Part shown: piece by piece, positions 43,990-56,188 of the stretch | Layout: each line of letters starts with the position of its first letter | How positions within the stretch are numbered: position 1 is the first letter of the stretch | Origin: Geosiphon pyriformis | Taxonomy: Eukaryota > Glomeromycota > Glomeromycetes > Archaeosporales > Geosiphonaceae | DNA length: 64,000 bases | Assembly: GCA_016748015.1 (NCBI GenBank) | Contig: JAAOMT010000494.1 | Location: 798,190-862,189, forward strand | Reading direction: 5' to 3' | The notes under the pieces: generated by a model | What the model saw: the letters and a program-made list of their open reading frames with translations, nothing else | Told to the model about the DNA's origin: nothing | Databases searched by the model: none | Translations under genes and position numbers: made by a program

Positions 43990-45269
43990 TATTACTACAA
44001 CAGGCAGCCAATCAGGTCGTTTATAATATTTCTTGAGTCGTGTACCATGAACAGGATGATTATTAAAGATTGTTTCAAATTGATCTTAAAGAATATAAAA
44101 ACCATTGTTCAAAACTTTGTTGACTATAAAAGATTCTTTCTATCAACTAAAAAATTTATTACCATAAAAATTGTCTCTGTTTGAATGGTATTCCAATACC
44201 AAGTTACCAATACTTAAAAAAAATGTTTTATAGGTTTTTTTTTTCTTAAGCTTTTCTTGGAACTGTTTTATTTTTTTAAAAGTAATTATTTGTGCTTCTA
44301 CTAAGAAGTCAATAATAATACCAAGTTTTCTTTGCAAAATGTTTTTGTAATTTCCTATTGTGATTTTTTCAAAGAGTATTGTTTCAATGTCAATTTCTAT
44401 TGGTAGTATTGTCATGCATCTATAAAGCAGATAAAAAGATTCATAACTTGTTATGTCATGATTTACAGTTCTATAAGCAAACAAAGCTGAAGGCAGTACT
44501 TTGTCTTATAAGTTTGTTTCTTCACTGGTTTTGGCTAGGGTTTTACATAGTGTTCTATTGAAATGTTCTATTAGGCCATTTGTTTGGAGATGATATGAAA
44601 AGAAAAGTTTATGATGTATTCCCATTTTTTTACAAAGTTTTTTAACCAGTATATTGAAAAAAACTCTTCTTCTATCAGATAAAAGTTCTTTGGAGCAGCC
44701 ATAACAGCAAATAATATCTTCATAAATGAAATTGGCTATTGAGACTGCTGTTTGGTCAGAAGTGACTCTTGCTTCTACCTACTTGTAAGATAGTCAATAG
44801 CTGTGATAATATATCTGTTGCCATTAAGAGTTATTGTTAAAAGTCTAACAACATTTATACCAATTCTGTCAAATAGTTTACCAACAAAGATTGGATGGAT
44901 ATCTTCTTTGCAATTGGGTTTGCCTTTTTTTTGGCAGATGTTACAGATTTTAATGTATTCAGCAATGTTCTTTTCCAAGGTAGACCAATAATAGTGAGCT
45001 AAAGTTTTCTGAATTGTTTTTGTTTTTCTAAAGTGTCTAGCTAATGGATCAGTATGTATGTTGTATATTACAATTTCTTTTTCTTCAAATCTGATGACTC
45101 TCTGGAGGTGGTCAGAATTTTTTCTATTTCTTTTATATAGCTGGTTCTGACAAATCAAATAGAAATTTGATTGTTTGCACAAATGTTCTCTTTGCTGTTG
45201 AGTGTATTTTGGTGGGTATTGTTCTTTATCCAAAAATTCCATTAAGGCAGAGTAATTATTCAAGTTCAT
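43990..45269 (-). pseudogene. integrase of C2
   Basis: The minus-strand frame 45269-44775 holds a HHCC zinc module (His-x4-His region near 45050, Cys-x2-Cys near 44945) and the first catalytic Asp (Ile-Asp-Tyr-Leu-Thr near 44795). The core continues after stops, with Ser-Asp-Arg near 44680, Gln-Thr-Asn-Gly near 44590 and Glu-His-Phe-Asn-Arg near 44560. The C-terminal part (44484-44143) is open. There is no chromodomain. Confidence 0.88.
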
Positions 45270-45289
45270 TATTATGTTTGTTTGTAAAA

Positions 45290-46560
45290 GAATTACTAAT
45301 AATTAAGTTGGTTTGGTTTAAGAGGTTGTACTATCACTGGATGGTAAGTCTAAAAAAAGTGTTGGCATTTTGATGATTTGCTCCTTTGCAGTATTGAATA
45401 TTATAGTTAAATTCATTCAAGTAGAGTATTCAGCGAGTTATTTATTTGTGTTTCAGCTTTTTTTTATTGCACAGCCAAACCAAGGCTTGATGATCTGTTA
45501 CCATTAAAAATTTTGCATCAAGAAGATATTAATCCCAATAACTAGTAGCCCAAACTACTGCTAAACATTTTTGTTTAGTAACTGAATAGTTCTTTTCTGC
45601 TGGTGTGAGGAATCTACTGGCATATGCTATGACTATTTTCATCTTTCTGTGAAAAAACAGCACCAAGTTCATAGCCAGATATATTAGTGTGAAAAATAAA
45701 AGGTTGGTCTATATTAGGTTGTTTGAGAATTGGTTCAGTAACAAGTTTTTTTTTCAGAATTTCAAAAGCTTTTTGTTGATGAGTGCCCCAATTATAATTA
45801 ACATTTTTCCTGAGTAGCTGATTAAGAGGAAAGACAATTTTGGAGGAATTCTTAATAAATTTGTGATAGTAAGAAACCAAACTAAGGAAAGAGCATAGTT
45901 CAAGAATATTCATTGGTTGTCTAATATTTTGAACTTTTTCAACCTTAGCTGGATTAGAGAAAATTCCATCTTTTATAATAAGATAACCAAGAAACTGGGT
46001 GGATTGGCATCCAAAAAAAATTTTGATTGGGTTAATCTTAAGACCAGCATTTCTAAGCAGATCAAAAATTTTTTGCAAGTGTTCAAGATGTTCATCCCAA
46101 ATTTTTGAGTAAACTATTATATTATCTAAGTAGACCAAAACAAAGTTTTCTTTTACTGATTCAAATACTTTGTCCATTAGGCATTGAAAGGTAGGAGAGG
46201 CATTGATGAAACCAAAAGACATGACTGTGAATTCATAAGTGCCATACTTGGTAATGAAAGCAGTTTTTTTTCTGTTTTCTGGATTCATTTCTACTTGCCA
46301 GAATTTAGCAGTTAAGTCAATAATTGAGAAAAAAGCAGCACCATTGAATTTATTTAGTATTGTATCAATTTTGGGGAGTGAATACATGTCTCTTATAGTG
46401 ATAGCATTTAGTTAGTAGTAGTCAACACAGAAGTGTAGGGTTCTACTTTTCTTGGATACTACTACAGCTGGAAATGCCCATTCACTCTTGGTTTCTTGTA
46501 TGAATCCAAGATCTTTCATTTGGTTTATCTCTTTCTTGATAAACTCATCATTGTGTCAAT
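45290..46560 (-). pseudogene. pol: reverse transcriptase and RNase H of C2
   Basis: The main open stretch is 46387-45614 (257 codons), covering the RT palm from the Leu-Pro-Lys-Ile-Asp region to RNase H. The catalytic motif reads Tyr-Leu-Asp-Asn near 46131-46120, a G to A loss of the second Asp. RNase H continues to about 45400. Upstream sequence (46560-46388) holds the RT N-terminal part with stops. Confidence 0.9.
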
Positions 46561-47640
46561 TGAATTGATAAAGCTTCAAATAGATGAGATGAGTTTTTTT
46601 AATGGTAATAATATGTTGTATCACATAAGTGTGTCCAGAAGCATCATCTTTTTTTGAGATAATTGGGCTATTTTTAGCCAACAGATTTTCAATGTCCATT
46701 TTTCTTTCTTCAGAAGAAGGTTTTTTTTGTTCTACAACTAGTGATTGGATTTTAAGTAATTCACTTTCAAAGAACTTCTGTATTTCTTTTAATTCTTCTT
46801 TGGGTATCAAACTAATTGGCTTCCAATCTTTGTAATAAATTAGGCAGAACTTGTATTCATTACTAGGGAAATACAAAAGTTTATTATACTAGCATTTGGC
46901 ACAAGAACCATGTCATCAATAACTGTATTTTGCTTTCTTGCCAGGCTTTTTGTTAAAGATTCTTCTGAGAATATCATAGTAGGGCCAGCAGATCATCTTG
47001 CCATTTACCATGATTTTTTCTTTATCTGCTTTGATATTATCTAATAGCTTGCCATTGTTGATAAAGATAATGTAGATAAGTTTGGCAGTTTTTTCTTGTT
47101 CTTTTTGTTTATCTTTTTGTTCACTTTTTTTATCATCTGATTCTGATTGCTCTTCTTCTTAACTTTGTTTGGGTACTAGAAAAGTTGTTCAATGGTGACA
47201 CTTAACCACAATGGGTTTTTTACCACATCTGATAGTTAGTTCACAGAGTTTATAATCAAGCAAGACTTTTGCTTTTTTGAGCCATTCATTGTCAACTAAT
47301 ATAGTGTATTTTTTTGCTTCAGATACTTCTATGTTAGTTTCAATGCTGATGCCATTAATTCAGACAGGAACAGCTTTGGTTATGTCTAGACCTTTCTTCT
47401 TGTTACCATATATATTGGTTATTGGTTTTGTAGATAGTTCATCAATCTTTCTGCCAATTGCTTTTAAAAAGTGTTTGGCAATGATGCTAACAGATGATCT
47501 TCTGTTCAGGATTAGATCAATAAAATAATCAGCCACTTGGGCTTTACAAATGAGAGGAGTAACATTGCTGTTGTCAACAAGTCCAGCTTGGTGTAAGTGT
47601 TTGTTGGTCTTTAATGTTTTTTTCTTGGGAATCAAAGATT
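46561..47640 (-). pseudogene. aspartic protease and linker of C2
   Basis: The protease region at 47635-47360 reads Leu-Ile-Leu-Asn-Arg-Arg-Ser-Ser, so the catalytic Asp and Gly are both lost. The Asn-Glu-Trp-Leu landmark follows near 47290. The linker (about 47190-46556) is Lys/Glu-rich, contains a Cys-free hydrophobic part and an open stretch of 106 codons (46876-46556), and leads to RT. No dUTPase motifs are visible. Confidence 0.78.
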
Positions 47641-47659
47641 TGCAAAGATCTTTTTTAAA

Positions 47660-49560
47660 TTAAAAATGGGTCATTAATTGGCCAAAGGTAATATGAGTAG
47701 ATGTTTTCATGAAATCTTTGACAACAGAATAAAAACCAGATTTTTGTACTATTTCTGAGAGTTCCAACTTTGGAGGATTCTTAAAAACTGGCCTTTGGTG
47801 GCTTATTGTTATCAGCAGTTGATTTGGATGCTTTGTTTGGATCCAAAATGAAATCAATCTTGGCTTTTTTCTTTTTTCTTGTTGATTCAAAAGTGTTAAT
47901 TACTAGTTTATCCATATCATGGTTATTATTAGTTAGGTTAAAAGCATAAAAGAAGTTTTCTTCTGGTTGGCTTGCACTTTTACTTTTTGGAGATATGTCT
48001 ACCAGTTTAAAGGCTGATAAACAGTGGCTTCAACTAAGAGATCTTCTCCAAAGAAATTGATGTTAACATAATTGGGTCTTTGATTGAGAATATTGTTGTT
48101 GATGGTTTTGTTATTTTGATTGTCATTGTTTTTGAGAGCTGGAAGAAATAGAAGAAGATTGTTGCAATTTTTGGAAAAATGTTCAGTTAATCCACAGTGA
48201 TAACATACAGGTAGACTACAATTTTGTTGTCTTTGATAAAGAAATTGCTAAGACTGATTAAAACAGGGTTCAAATCTGGGTTTTTGAGTTTGTTAATTTT
48301 CTCTAACTACTTGAGCTAAGAGTTCTAATAATCAGACAAAATTGGCTGTGAGTTTATCTATTAATTGTTTATTGGGATTTGGAGTTTGGACAGTAAAAGA
48401 AGTGGCAGTTATTTGAGAAGCAGGAATCATAACAAGAGCAGAAGCAAAAACTGGAAGTGTAGATTCCAAATGTATTCTTTGATTGTTTTCAATTTGTTGA
48501 GCTAGTTCAATAATCATATTTATTGTGGAATTGTCTTTTAGGACCAAAAGAGGCCAAAGAGCATATAAAAGATTAGTTCTTAATCTTTTTGTAAAGAAGT
48601 GAATTTTTTGCTCTTCTGTTCAGTTTTTTTCAGAGTCTATCTGTTTAATTAACTTTCTGATTGCTTTTGCATATTTAGTTACAGCTTTACCAGAACTTTG
48701 GGTTTTTCTTTCTAATTCCATATGTCATTTGAATATTAAGATAAGAGTTCTAAATTTTATTTTAAACCAGATAATAAAAGAGATATTATCTTTTTCTGCA
48801 TTTGCTGGTGCCTATTTAATGATTCTTTGCTGAGTGTTGGTATTGGTTTTTTGTAAAAACCAAGTAGTAGGAGAGTCTTGAAAGTAGTCACCAATGATTT
48901 GGAACTTATATTCATTATCATATTGGTTGGCTGTGACAGCTCTTTCAAAGTCATCCAACCATTCAATTGGATCTTGTACATTATTTCTAAACAAAGATAA
49001 TAGAGTGTTGTTTCTTCTTTCCAAAGCAGTTTGTATGTCTTGAAGAGCAATCAGAATGTTCTATTGTATAGAATCATTAGCCATTGGTTCAGAAGTTACT
49101 GTTTGAGTAAAATGATCTAATTTACTTAAAAAGAGATCAAAAACAGAAGCAGTTTGATAGCTTTCTTCTTCTGTTTCAAGAGAAGTTTCAGTTGATTAAT
49201 GGGCAGCAATTCAAGTATGGATTTGATGATTCAGATATTCGAAATTAGGGGGCTGTTGTTTAAAGGTTGTAGAATATAAAAGCTGATTGATGCTATTGTT
49301 TCTTTCTTCAAAATTGTTTTTAAAATAAGCTTAATCAAAGTAATAAGTTGTATAAGCTGTATAAGTTTTAGCTAAATGCTCATTCAGAAACCAGTTCTAA
49401 AAGTTTTGGAATTGTCTGCTGAATTGTTTTTCAATAGAGAAGCAAATCAAGCAGGAGTGCAAAGAATTGAGTTCAATAAAGTCTAGATCATTTTTGTTGT
49501 GTGCTTTAAAGTGTTCTTTTGATTGTTGTAGCAGATATAAATAATCACTTATACAATAGG
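47660..49560 (-). pseudogene. gag: gag of C2
   Basis: The Gag core is best seen at 49024-48812 (Pro-Ile-Glu-Trp-Leu-Asp-Asp-Phe). A CCHC knuckle (Cys-Tyr-His-Cys...Glu-His...Cys) lies at about 48215-48170, and a Lys/Asn-rich tail runs on to 47660. Frames are interrupted several times. Upstream (49560-49060) is a divergent N-terminal part. Confidence 0.8.
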
Positions 49561-49604
49561 AAACAAAGTGGATTTTGACAACCTTACAGGAAGCACCACT
49601 TTTA

Positions 49605-50319
49605 TGTTATGGGTTGGAGTAATAAGCTAACAAATAGCAAAAAAAAACAGGATTATAAGGTGATGAAAAAAATCAAAAGAAATTTAACTTTAAAGAGCAA
49701 ATTGAATAAGTATAAATTCAATATGCAAGATCAGTTTTATAAAATATCTTAGTTACTATACTTTTCAAAAGATAACTGGGGAATTCAAAGATAAAGGGAT
49801 AGTCTGTACTGTCAACAAATAATCACATCTGGTATAATTTTATGCTTTATGTTAGTGCTTTTAGAATTCAATATCAGATATCAGATGTGCTTTTTAGTCA
49901 TGTTTTATTCAATAATCTTCAAATGCTACAATTATACAAGTCAGAAAAAGGGTAAGAAATAACCAACAAGTAATCTTTTATTTCAAGATGTTCAGATACT
50001 TGAAGATAGAAAAAGGGATTTTAGTAATAAGAGAATAATTAAGATGAAAGTTGTTATTTTATTTATTTGATTTTCTTGATTTCTACATGCTTTTCTACAG
50101 CTAAGAGATTCATTGCTTATATAACTATCAAAAGTGGTCAATGATCAAGTCAACAATTAGGTTAATAATTAGATCAATAATTAGGTCAATGATTAGGTCA
50201 ACAGTCAAGTCATTGATCAGGTCAATAATCACTTTCTAAAAATAGAGTGGCTAATTTATATGACATCAATGGCTAATACATGTAATAATTAATAAGAAAT
50301 ATAAGTTTTAACCATAACA
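49605..50319 (-). repeat. 5' LTR of C2 (715 bp)
   Basis: Plus-strand ends TGTTATGGGTTGGAG and ACCATAACA. Eight 12-bp units lie at about 50134-50229. Read on the minus strand, the primer-binding site TGGTGCTTCC starts about 6 nt after the LTR. Confidence 0.93.
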
Positions 50320-50807
50320 TTAGTATATAATAGTATGATAGATAAATAAATAAAATGACTCTTGGTTTTTTTTAAATAGGCAGTTGTATTTTTCTTGATA
50401 TTTCTGCTAAAGTTTGTAATTTTTCTTTGTCTGTGAAAATAATAGAAAATCTTTGTTGGATGTAATGCTCAATTTTTTTGTTTATTTTTGTAATTAGTAA
50501 TGCAAACAAATAGTTTGGTAAAAGTATAGTGTTTTGTAATAGTTCATTGTAGAAATTTTTAGAAGCAGCTTTTGGATTTTCTTGGTTTTTTAAGTAGAAT
50601 TTAATTTTTTCATTGATGTAAAAATTGAAAGCTGATTTTGTTGGCCAATAGTTACTTGTCAATTCAAAATTAGTTTAGTAATATTAAAATAAGAATTTTG
50701 CAAATTCTAAATAATTTTTTTTTATGATTTTTTGGTCTGTCATTTTTTCAAATAATTGATATTAGTGCTGATTTTCTGTTGGATTATATCTTATAAAAAG
50801 CACCAAA
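50320..50807 (-). pseudogene. gag: gag N-terminal part of D2
   Basis: It starts at ATG 50743 (minus), about 60 nt after the LTR. Two early TAA interrupt it, then 96 open codons (50662-50372) encode a Gag N-terminal pattern (Phe-Tyr-Ile-Asn...Ile-Lys-Phe-Tyr-Leu) like that of A2. C2 sits inside it at 50319/50320. The primer-binding site (TGGTGCTTTT on the minus strand) lies at about 50795-50805. Confidence 0.72.
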
Positions 50808-51637
50808 TATTACAGGTGATTATTTGGGGTGTTGAAACAAATAAAAAACTCATAACTGGATGTTCAATAACTGGAAATGTTAGTAATTTCTAAAGATTTT
50901 GGTTAGGTCTTTTGTATAATAAACAGAGATTTAATTAATGATTTCTTTCATAAATTTTTTTTTTCAGTATAGTGCTTTTTTAGTAAGTTATTCTTAAATT
51001 TCTATTCTTATTCCTAGGTTTTTTATCAAGCTATCCTTGACATTAAATACTCAGTTTTTAATTTTTTTAATCAATTAGTAAACAATAAAGAAACAAAATA
51101 AAACAAAATAAAAGAAAATAAAAAATTAATATTCTATCAATAATCATAATCAAGAGCTATTGATCTAATGTGATTAAGTATTAACTTTTATCAACATTTC
51201 ATGTTGATAATAGAATAGTAATTAATATTCTTAAATAAGTAATAATAACATAAATTAGATAATAATTAGATATTTTTATTGATATTAATGAGTTTTATTT
51301 CAAATCATAAAAAACTATCTTTTAAAAAAAAAGTATAAAATAAATAATTATTGCTAACTATTATTCTGTTTAAATTTAATTCTGAATATTTTTTTGTTTT
51401 TAATATTTTTGTTATATATATATAATTTGTATTATACAAAATTTTTAAGAATCCTGTAATTTTTTAAAAAAAATTCTGGAATTTTAGAATTCTGGGATTT
51501 TTCAAAAAAAATTCTAAAATTCTGAAATCCTGCAATTTCCCAAAAGAAATCCTGGAATTTCTTTTTTTTACTACACCTATTTTTGATTGGCTATTTTATT
51601 TATTTATTATAATTTTTAATTTCTATAAATAATAATA
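50808..51637 (-). repeat. 5' LTR of D2 (about 830 bp, minus orientation)
   Basis: The left end reads TATTACAGG (mutated TGTTAC) next to a primer-binding site. The right end is placed near 51637 by similarity to the start of the D1 LTR (8954), with some uncertainty. It shares several long blocks with the D1 LTR. A hairpin with perfect 13-bp arms sits at 51479-51522. Confidence 0.7.
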
Positions 51638-54600
51638 CCAAATAGATATTTGCTCTAGTAGCTAATAAACTAAACTACTATTAAACATTCTTGCTTAGTA
51701 ACTAAATAGTTTTGTTTTGCTAATAAAAAAAATTTATTGACATATACTATAACATGTTTTTTGTTATTTTTATTTTTTTGTAAGAAAACAGCACCAAGTT
51801 TATAGTCAGATACATCAATGTGAAAGATAAAAAATTGATTCAAATTAGATTGCTTAAGGTTAGATTTTGTAACCAATTTTTTTTTTAGAATTTCAAATGC
51901 TTTTTGTTAATATGTATTCTAGTAATAATTGTCATTTTTCTTGAATAGCTAATTGAAAAAAAAGGCAATTTTGAAGAAATTCTTAACAAATTTACAATAA
52001 TAAAATGCAAAACCAAGAAAAAAACATAATTTATACATATTTATTGGTTGTCTAATATTCTGAACTTTTTTAATCTTGGCTGAATCAAAAAAAATTCCAT
52101 CTTTTTAATAAAATAACCAAGAAACTGAGTGAATTGATGTCCAAAGAAAGATTTAATTGGGTTAATTTTAAGATCAGCATTTTTGAAAAGATCAAAAACT
52201 TTCTGCAAGTGTTTAAGATATTTATTTTAAGTTTTTAAATATACTATTATATTATCTAAGTAAACTAGAACAAATTTTTCTTTTACTGATTCAAATATTT
52301 TGTTTATTAAGTATTGAAAGATAGAAAAAGTATTAGTAAAACCAAACAGTATAACTGTGAATTTATAGATGCCATATTTGGTAATGAAAACAGTTTTTTT
52401 TCTGCTTTTTAGATCTATTTTTATTTGCTAGAATTTAGTAGTTAAATTAATAGTTAAAAAAAAACAACATCATTGAATTGTTCTAGCATTACATTAATCT
52501 TAAGAAATAGATACATGTTTCTTTTAATAATAGCATTTAATTAGTGGTAGTTAATACAGAAACATAGAGTTTCATCTTTTTTAAATACTATTACAACTAA
52601 AAATGTTTATTTACTCTTGGTTTTTTGTATAAATTCAAGGTTTTTTATTCAATTTATTTTTTTCTTGATGAATTTATTTTTGTAACAATTAGATTAATAA
52701 GACTTTAATAGATAAAATGAATTTTTTTGGTGATAATAGTATGTTGTATTATATAAATATGTTCAAAAATATTATTTTTTTGAGATAATTGGGTTGTTTT
52801 TAGCTAACAAATTTTCAATATCTATTTTTTTTCTTCTAAGGAAAGTTTTTTTTGTTTTATAGCTAATAATTAGATCTTAGATAATTTATTTTCAAAAAAC
52901 TTTTGCACTTTTTTTGTTTTTTTTCTTGGTATTAAGCTGATTAATTTTTAATTTTTGTAATAAATCAAGTAGAATTTGTATTTATTACTAAAAGAATACA
53001 ATAGTTTATTGTATTAATATTAGATACAAAGACTATATTATTAATAACTATATTTGGTTTTCTTGTCAGGCTTTTTATCAAAGCTTTTTTTAAGAATATC
53101 ATAGTAGGACTAGCAAATTAGTTTGTTATTTACAATAATTTTTTTTTGTCAACTTTAATGTTATCTAGTGATTTGCCATTATTAATAAAGCTGGTGTAGA
53201 CAAGTTCAGCAGTTTTTTCTTGTTTTTTTTTCGTTTTTTTATCATTACTTTCTTTGTCATCTAATTTATCTAATTGTTTTTCTTCTAGATTTTGCTTGGA
53301 TATTAGGAGAGTTGTCTAATAGTTAATTATAATAAGCTTCTTATTATATTTAATAGTTAATTTATATAGCTTATAGTTAAGCAAAGCTTTGGTTTTCTTA
53401 AGCCACTCATTTTCAACAATAATAATGTATTCTTTAACTTTAGAAACTTCTATATCAGTTTTAATGCTAATACTATTAATATGAACAAAAACAGCGTTAA
53501 ATATGTTCAAATTTTTCTTCTTATTACTATGGACATTGGTTATTGATCAAGTAAAAAGTTTATCAATCTTTTTGCCAATTGCTTTAAAAAAATGTTTGGC
53601 AATAACACTAATAAATAATTTATTATCTAAGATTAAGTCAATAAAATAACTAGCCACTTGGACTTTACAAATTAAAGAAATAATATTACTGTTATTAGTA
53701 AATTTAGTTTGTTAAGAGCACTTATTAGTTTTTGGTGTTTTTTTTGTTAAAATCAAGGATTTGCAGAGATTTTTTCTGAACTGTGAATGGATTATTGGTT
53801 GGCCAAAAGTAATATGTGCTAAGATTTTTATAAGATTTTTGACAACAGAATAGAATCCAGATTTTTGTATAATTTCTGAAAATTTTAACTTTGGAAAATT
53901 CTTAAAAACTTTAGCTTTTGATAGCTTATTGTTGTCAGCAATTGATGTAGAAGCTTTATTAAAGTCTAAGACAAAATTAACTTTAGCTTTTTTTTCTTTT
54001 TTGTTAAGTTAGAGAAATTAATGACTAATTTATCTATGTTATGGTCATTATTAGTTAGATTAAAAACATAAAAGAAGTTTTTTTCTGGTTGGCTTGGACT
54101 TTTACTCTTTGAAGATATGTTTACTAGTTTAAAAACTAATAAATAATGGCTTTAACTAAAAGATCTTTTTCAAAGAAATTAATATTAACATGATTAAGTT
54201 TTTAATTGGGAGTATTATTGTTGATAATTTTGTTATTCTAGTTATCATTGTTTCTAAAAACTGAAAAAGGCAAAGAAAAATTATTGCAATCTCTAAAGAA
54301 ATATTTAATTAATTTATAATAATAGCACACAGGTAGGTCATAATTTTGTTGTCTTTAATAAGAAGATTGCTGAAGCTGATTAAATGAGATTCAAATTTAA
54401 GTCTTTGGAGTTGTTAATTTCTCTAATGGCTTGGACTAATAGTTTTAATTACTAGACAAGATTGACTGTAAGTCTATTTATTAATTGTTTATTGAAGTCT
54501 TGAGTTTGGACAACAAAAGAAATAATAATCATTTAAAAAACAGCAAAAACTAAAAAAGTGGATCTTAATTGCATCTTTTGGTTATTTTTAATTTTTTGAG

Positions 54601-55500
54601 CAAGATTAATGATCATATTTATAATAATGTGCATTTTGGCTTTTGCCAGTTTGATTTCTTTTTTTCTGGCATAGATAATTTGGTTTCAGTTTATATAGCT
54701 GTATAATATTGTTCTGATCAGTCTGAGTGGCTGGTTATGTGTAGAAAGTACATGATTTACACTTAGTATAGATTATTTTTTTGATGTATGGAACTAGGCA
54801 GTGTTTGGATCTCACTCATTAAGCAATATAAAAAAAAAATTTATAGTAAGATTATCTTTTAAAGCCAAAAAAAGCCAAAAAGCATATAATAGATTAGTTT
54901 TTAATCTTTTTGTAAAAAAGTAAATCTTTTGCTCTTTTGTTCAGTTTCTTTTAGAATCTATCTATTTGATGAACTTTTTGATTGCTTTGATATATTTAGT
55001 TACAACTTTATTAGGCTTTTAAGTTTTTTTTTTAATTTCATATATTATTTGAAAATTAAGATAGAAATCCCAAATTTATTTTTAAATTGAATAGTAAAAC
55101 AAATGTTTTTTTTTCTAATATTTGTTGGTGTTTATTTAATGATTTTTTGAAAAACAAGTATAGAAGTTATAGAAAAAAAACCAGTTTATTAACTAGTTTA
55201 TTATTAAAAACTTTTAAGCTTTTAAATAAAGTAAAAGTGATACTGTAATTAACTTAAGTGTGTCTTTTTAAGAGAACTTTGACTGGTAAAAAACCAGTTA
55301 AAAATAAAGAAAATGCTTCAGTAGTTATCAAAAGCAGCTTTTTATAATTACTAAGTAAAAAAAGACTTCTAAAACGTTCTGTTTAACTGTTTTTACAATA
55401 GAGAAAACTTTTCTGATTGAAACTTTGTAAGATACCAAAGAAAAAGTACTAGTTATAGTTTTTTTACTCTTTGCTTTGATTATGGTTATAAAATTAAGAA
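51638..55500 (-). mobile_element. decayed C-like retrotransposon E
   Basis: The minus strand aligns with C2 in order: RNase H (about 51900-51640), RT (52640-51900), linker (53280-52640), protease region (53700-53280, with 64 open codons at 53510-53316) and gag (55500-53750). The base composition is far more AT-rich than C2, and there is almost no open frame, so it is probably the oldest element here. D2 interrupts it on the left within RNase H. No LTR can be recognised at its right end. A 215-bp insertion lies at 54624-54838. Confidence 0.8.
54624..54838 (+). mobile_element. short insertion with A-rich tail (SINE-like candidate)
   Basis: C2 has no counterpart to these 215 bp. Removing them and one copy of the flanking 7-bp direct repeat ATTTATA (54617-54623 and 54839-54845) restores the alignment of E to C2. 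The insert ends in nine A residues (54830-54838), as expected for a target-primed retroposon. I find no convincing tRNA-type box A/B, so the origin is open. Confidence 0.6.
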
Positions 55501-55752
55501 AACAAAGAATTTATGTTATTTTATTACTAATTATTATATATATAATTAATTTTAAATAATAATTATTAATTTAATTATTAATTTTTTAGCAATTATATAA
55601 GTAAAAATTAAATTTAATAAAATAAATAATTATTTATTAAATTTTATTTTTTATTTTTATATACTTTATTAATTTATATTGTTAAATTAGTCTAAAAGCT
55701 ATTTATTTGTTTTTATAATTTATTAAATAAAAAAATAATTAAAAAACACAAT

Positions 55753-55810
55753 AATATTTGTTATTAATTTTAAAAATTGCTAAAGTAAAACATAAAATAA
55801 TAGCAATAAT
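55753..55810 (+). repeat. direct repeat, first copy
   Basis: It starts AATATTTGTTATTAATTTTA and contains GTAAAACATAAAATAATAGC. The second copy is at 56131-56188, 378 bp downstream. Confidence 0.7.
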
Positions 55811-56130
55811 ATTATTTTATTTTAAGATTTTTTTAAAAAGATTAAATAATTGTAATTATAAAACTAATTATATTAATTTAATTTATAATTATTTTCTAAT
55901 ATTTTCAATAATTATTTAATAATATTATTAATTATTTTTTAAATACATATTTTTTTAAATAATTAGTCTTTAAAGTGTGTATTTAGAAAAAATTAACTAT
56001 AATTCAAATATTTTAAATATTTTTATATTATTTATAATAAAAAATTATTTATTAATATTAATATATTTTTTTTTATTTGTATTATTAAAATTGGTTTAAA
56101 AAGTAAAAGACTTGTTTTAATAATTTATTT

Positions 56131-56188
56131 AATATTTGTTATTAATTTTAAAATTACCAAGTAAAACATAAAATAATAGCAACAAATT
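56131..56188 (+). repeat. direct repeat, second copy
   Basis: It matches 55753-55810 with a few changes and a small deletion. Confidence 0.7.

Larger units (their letters stand above)
42619..50319 (-). mobile_element. LTR retrotransposon C2 (Ty3/Gypsy type), full length 7.7 kb
   Basis: Reading minus: 5' LTR (50319-49605), primer-binding site, gag, protease, long linker, RT/RNase H, integrase, ORF3, 3' LTR (43311-42619). A perfect 4-bp duplication TTAG lies at 42615-42618 and 50320-50323. Unlike families A and B, the space between protease and RT shows no dUTPase motifs. All main genes carry stops or frameshifts, and the RT catalytic motif is Tyr-Leu-Asp-Asn, so the copy is inactive. Confidence 0.95.
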
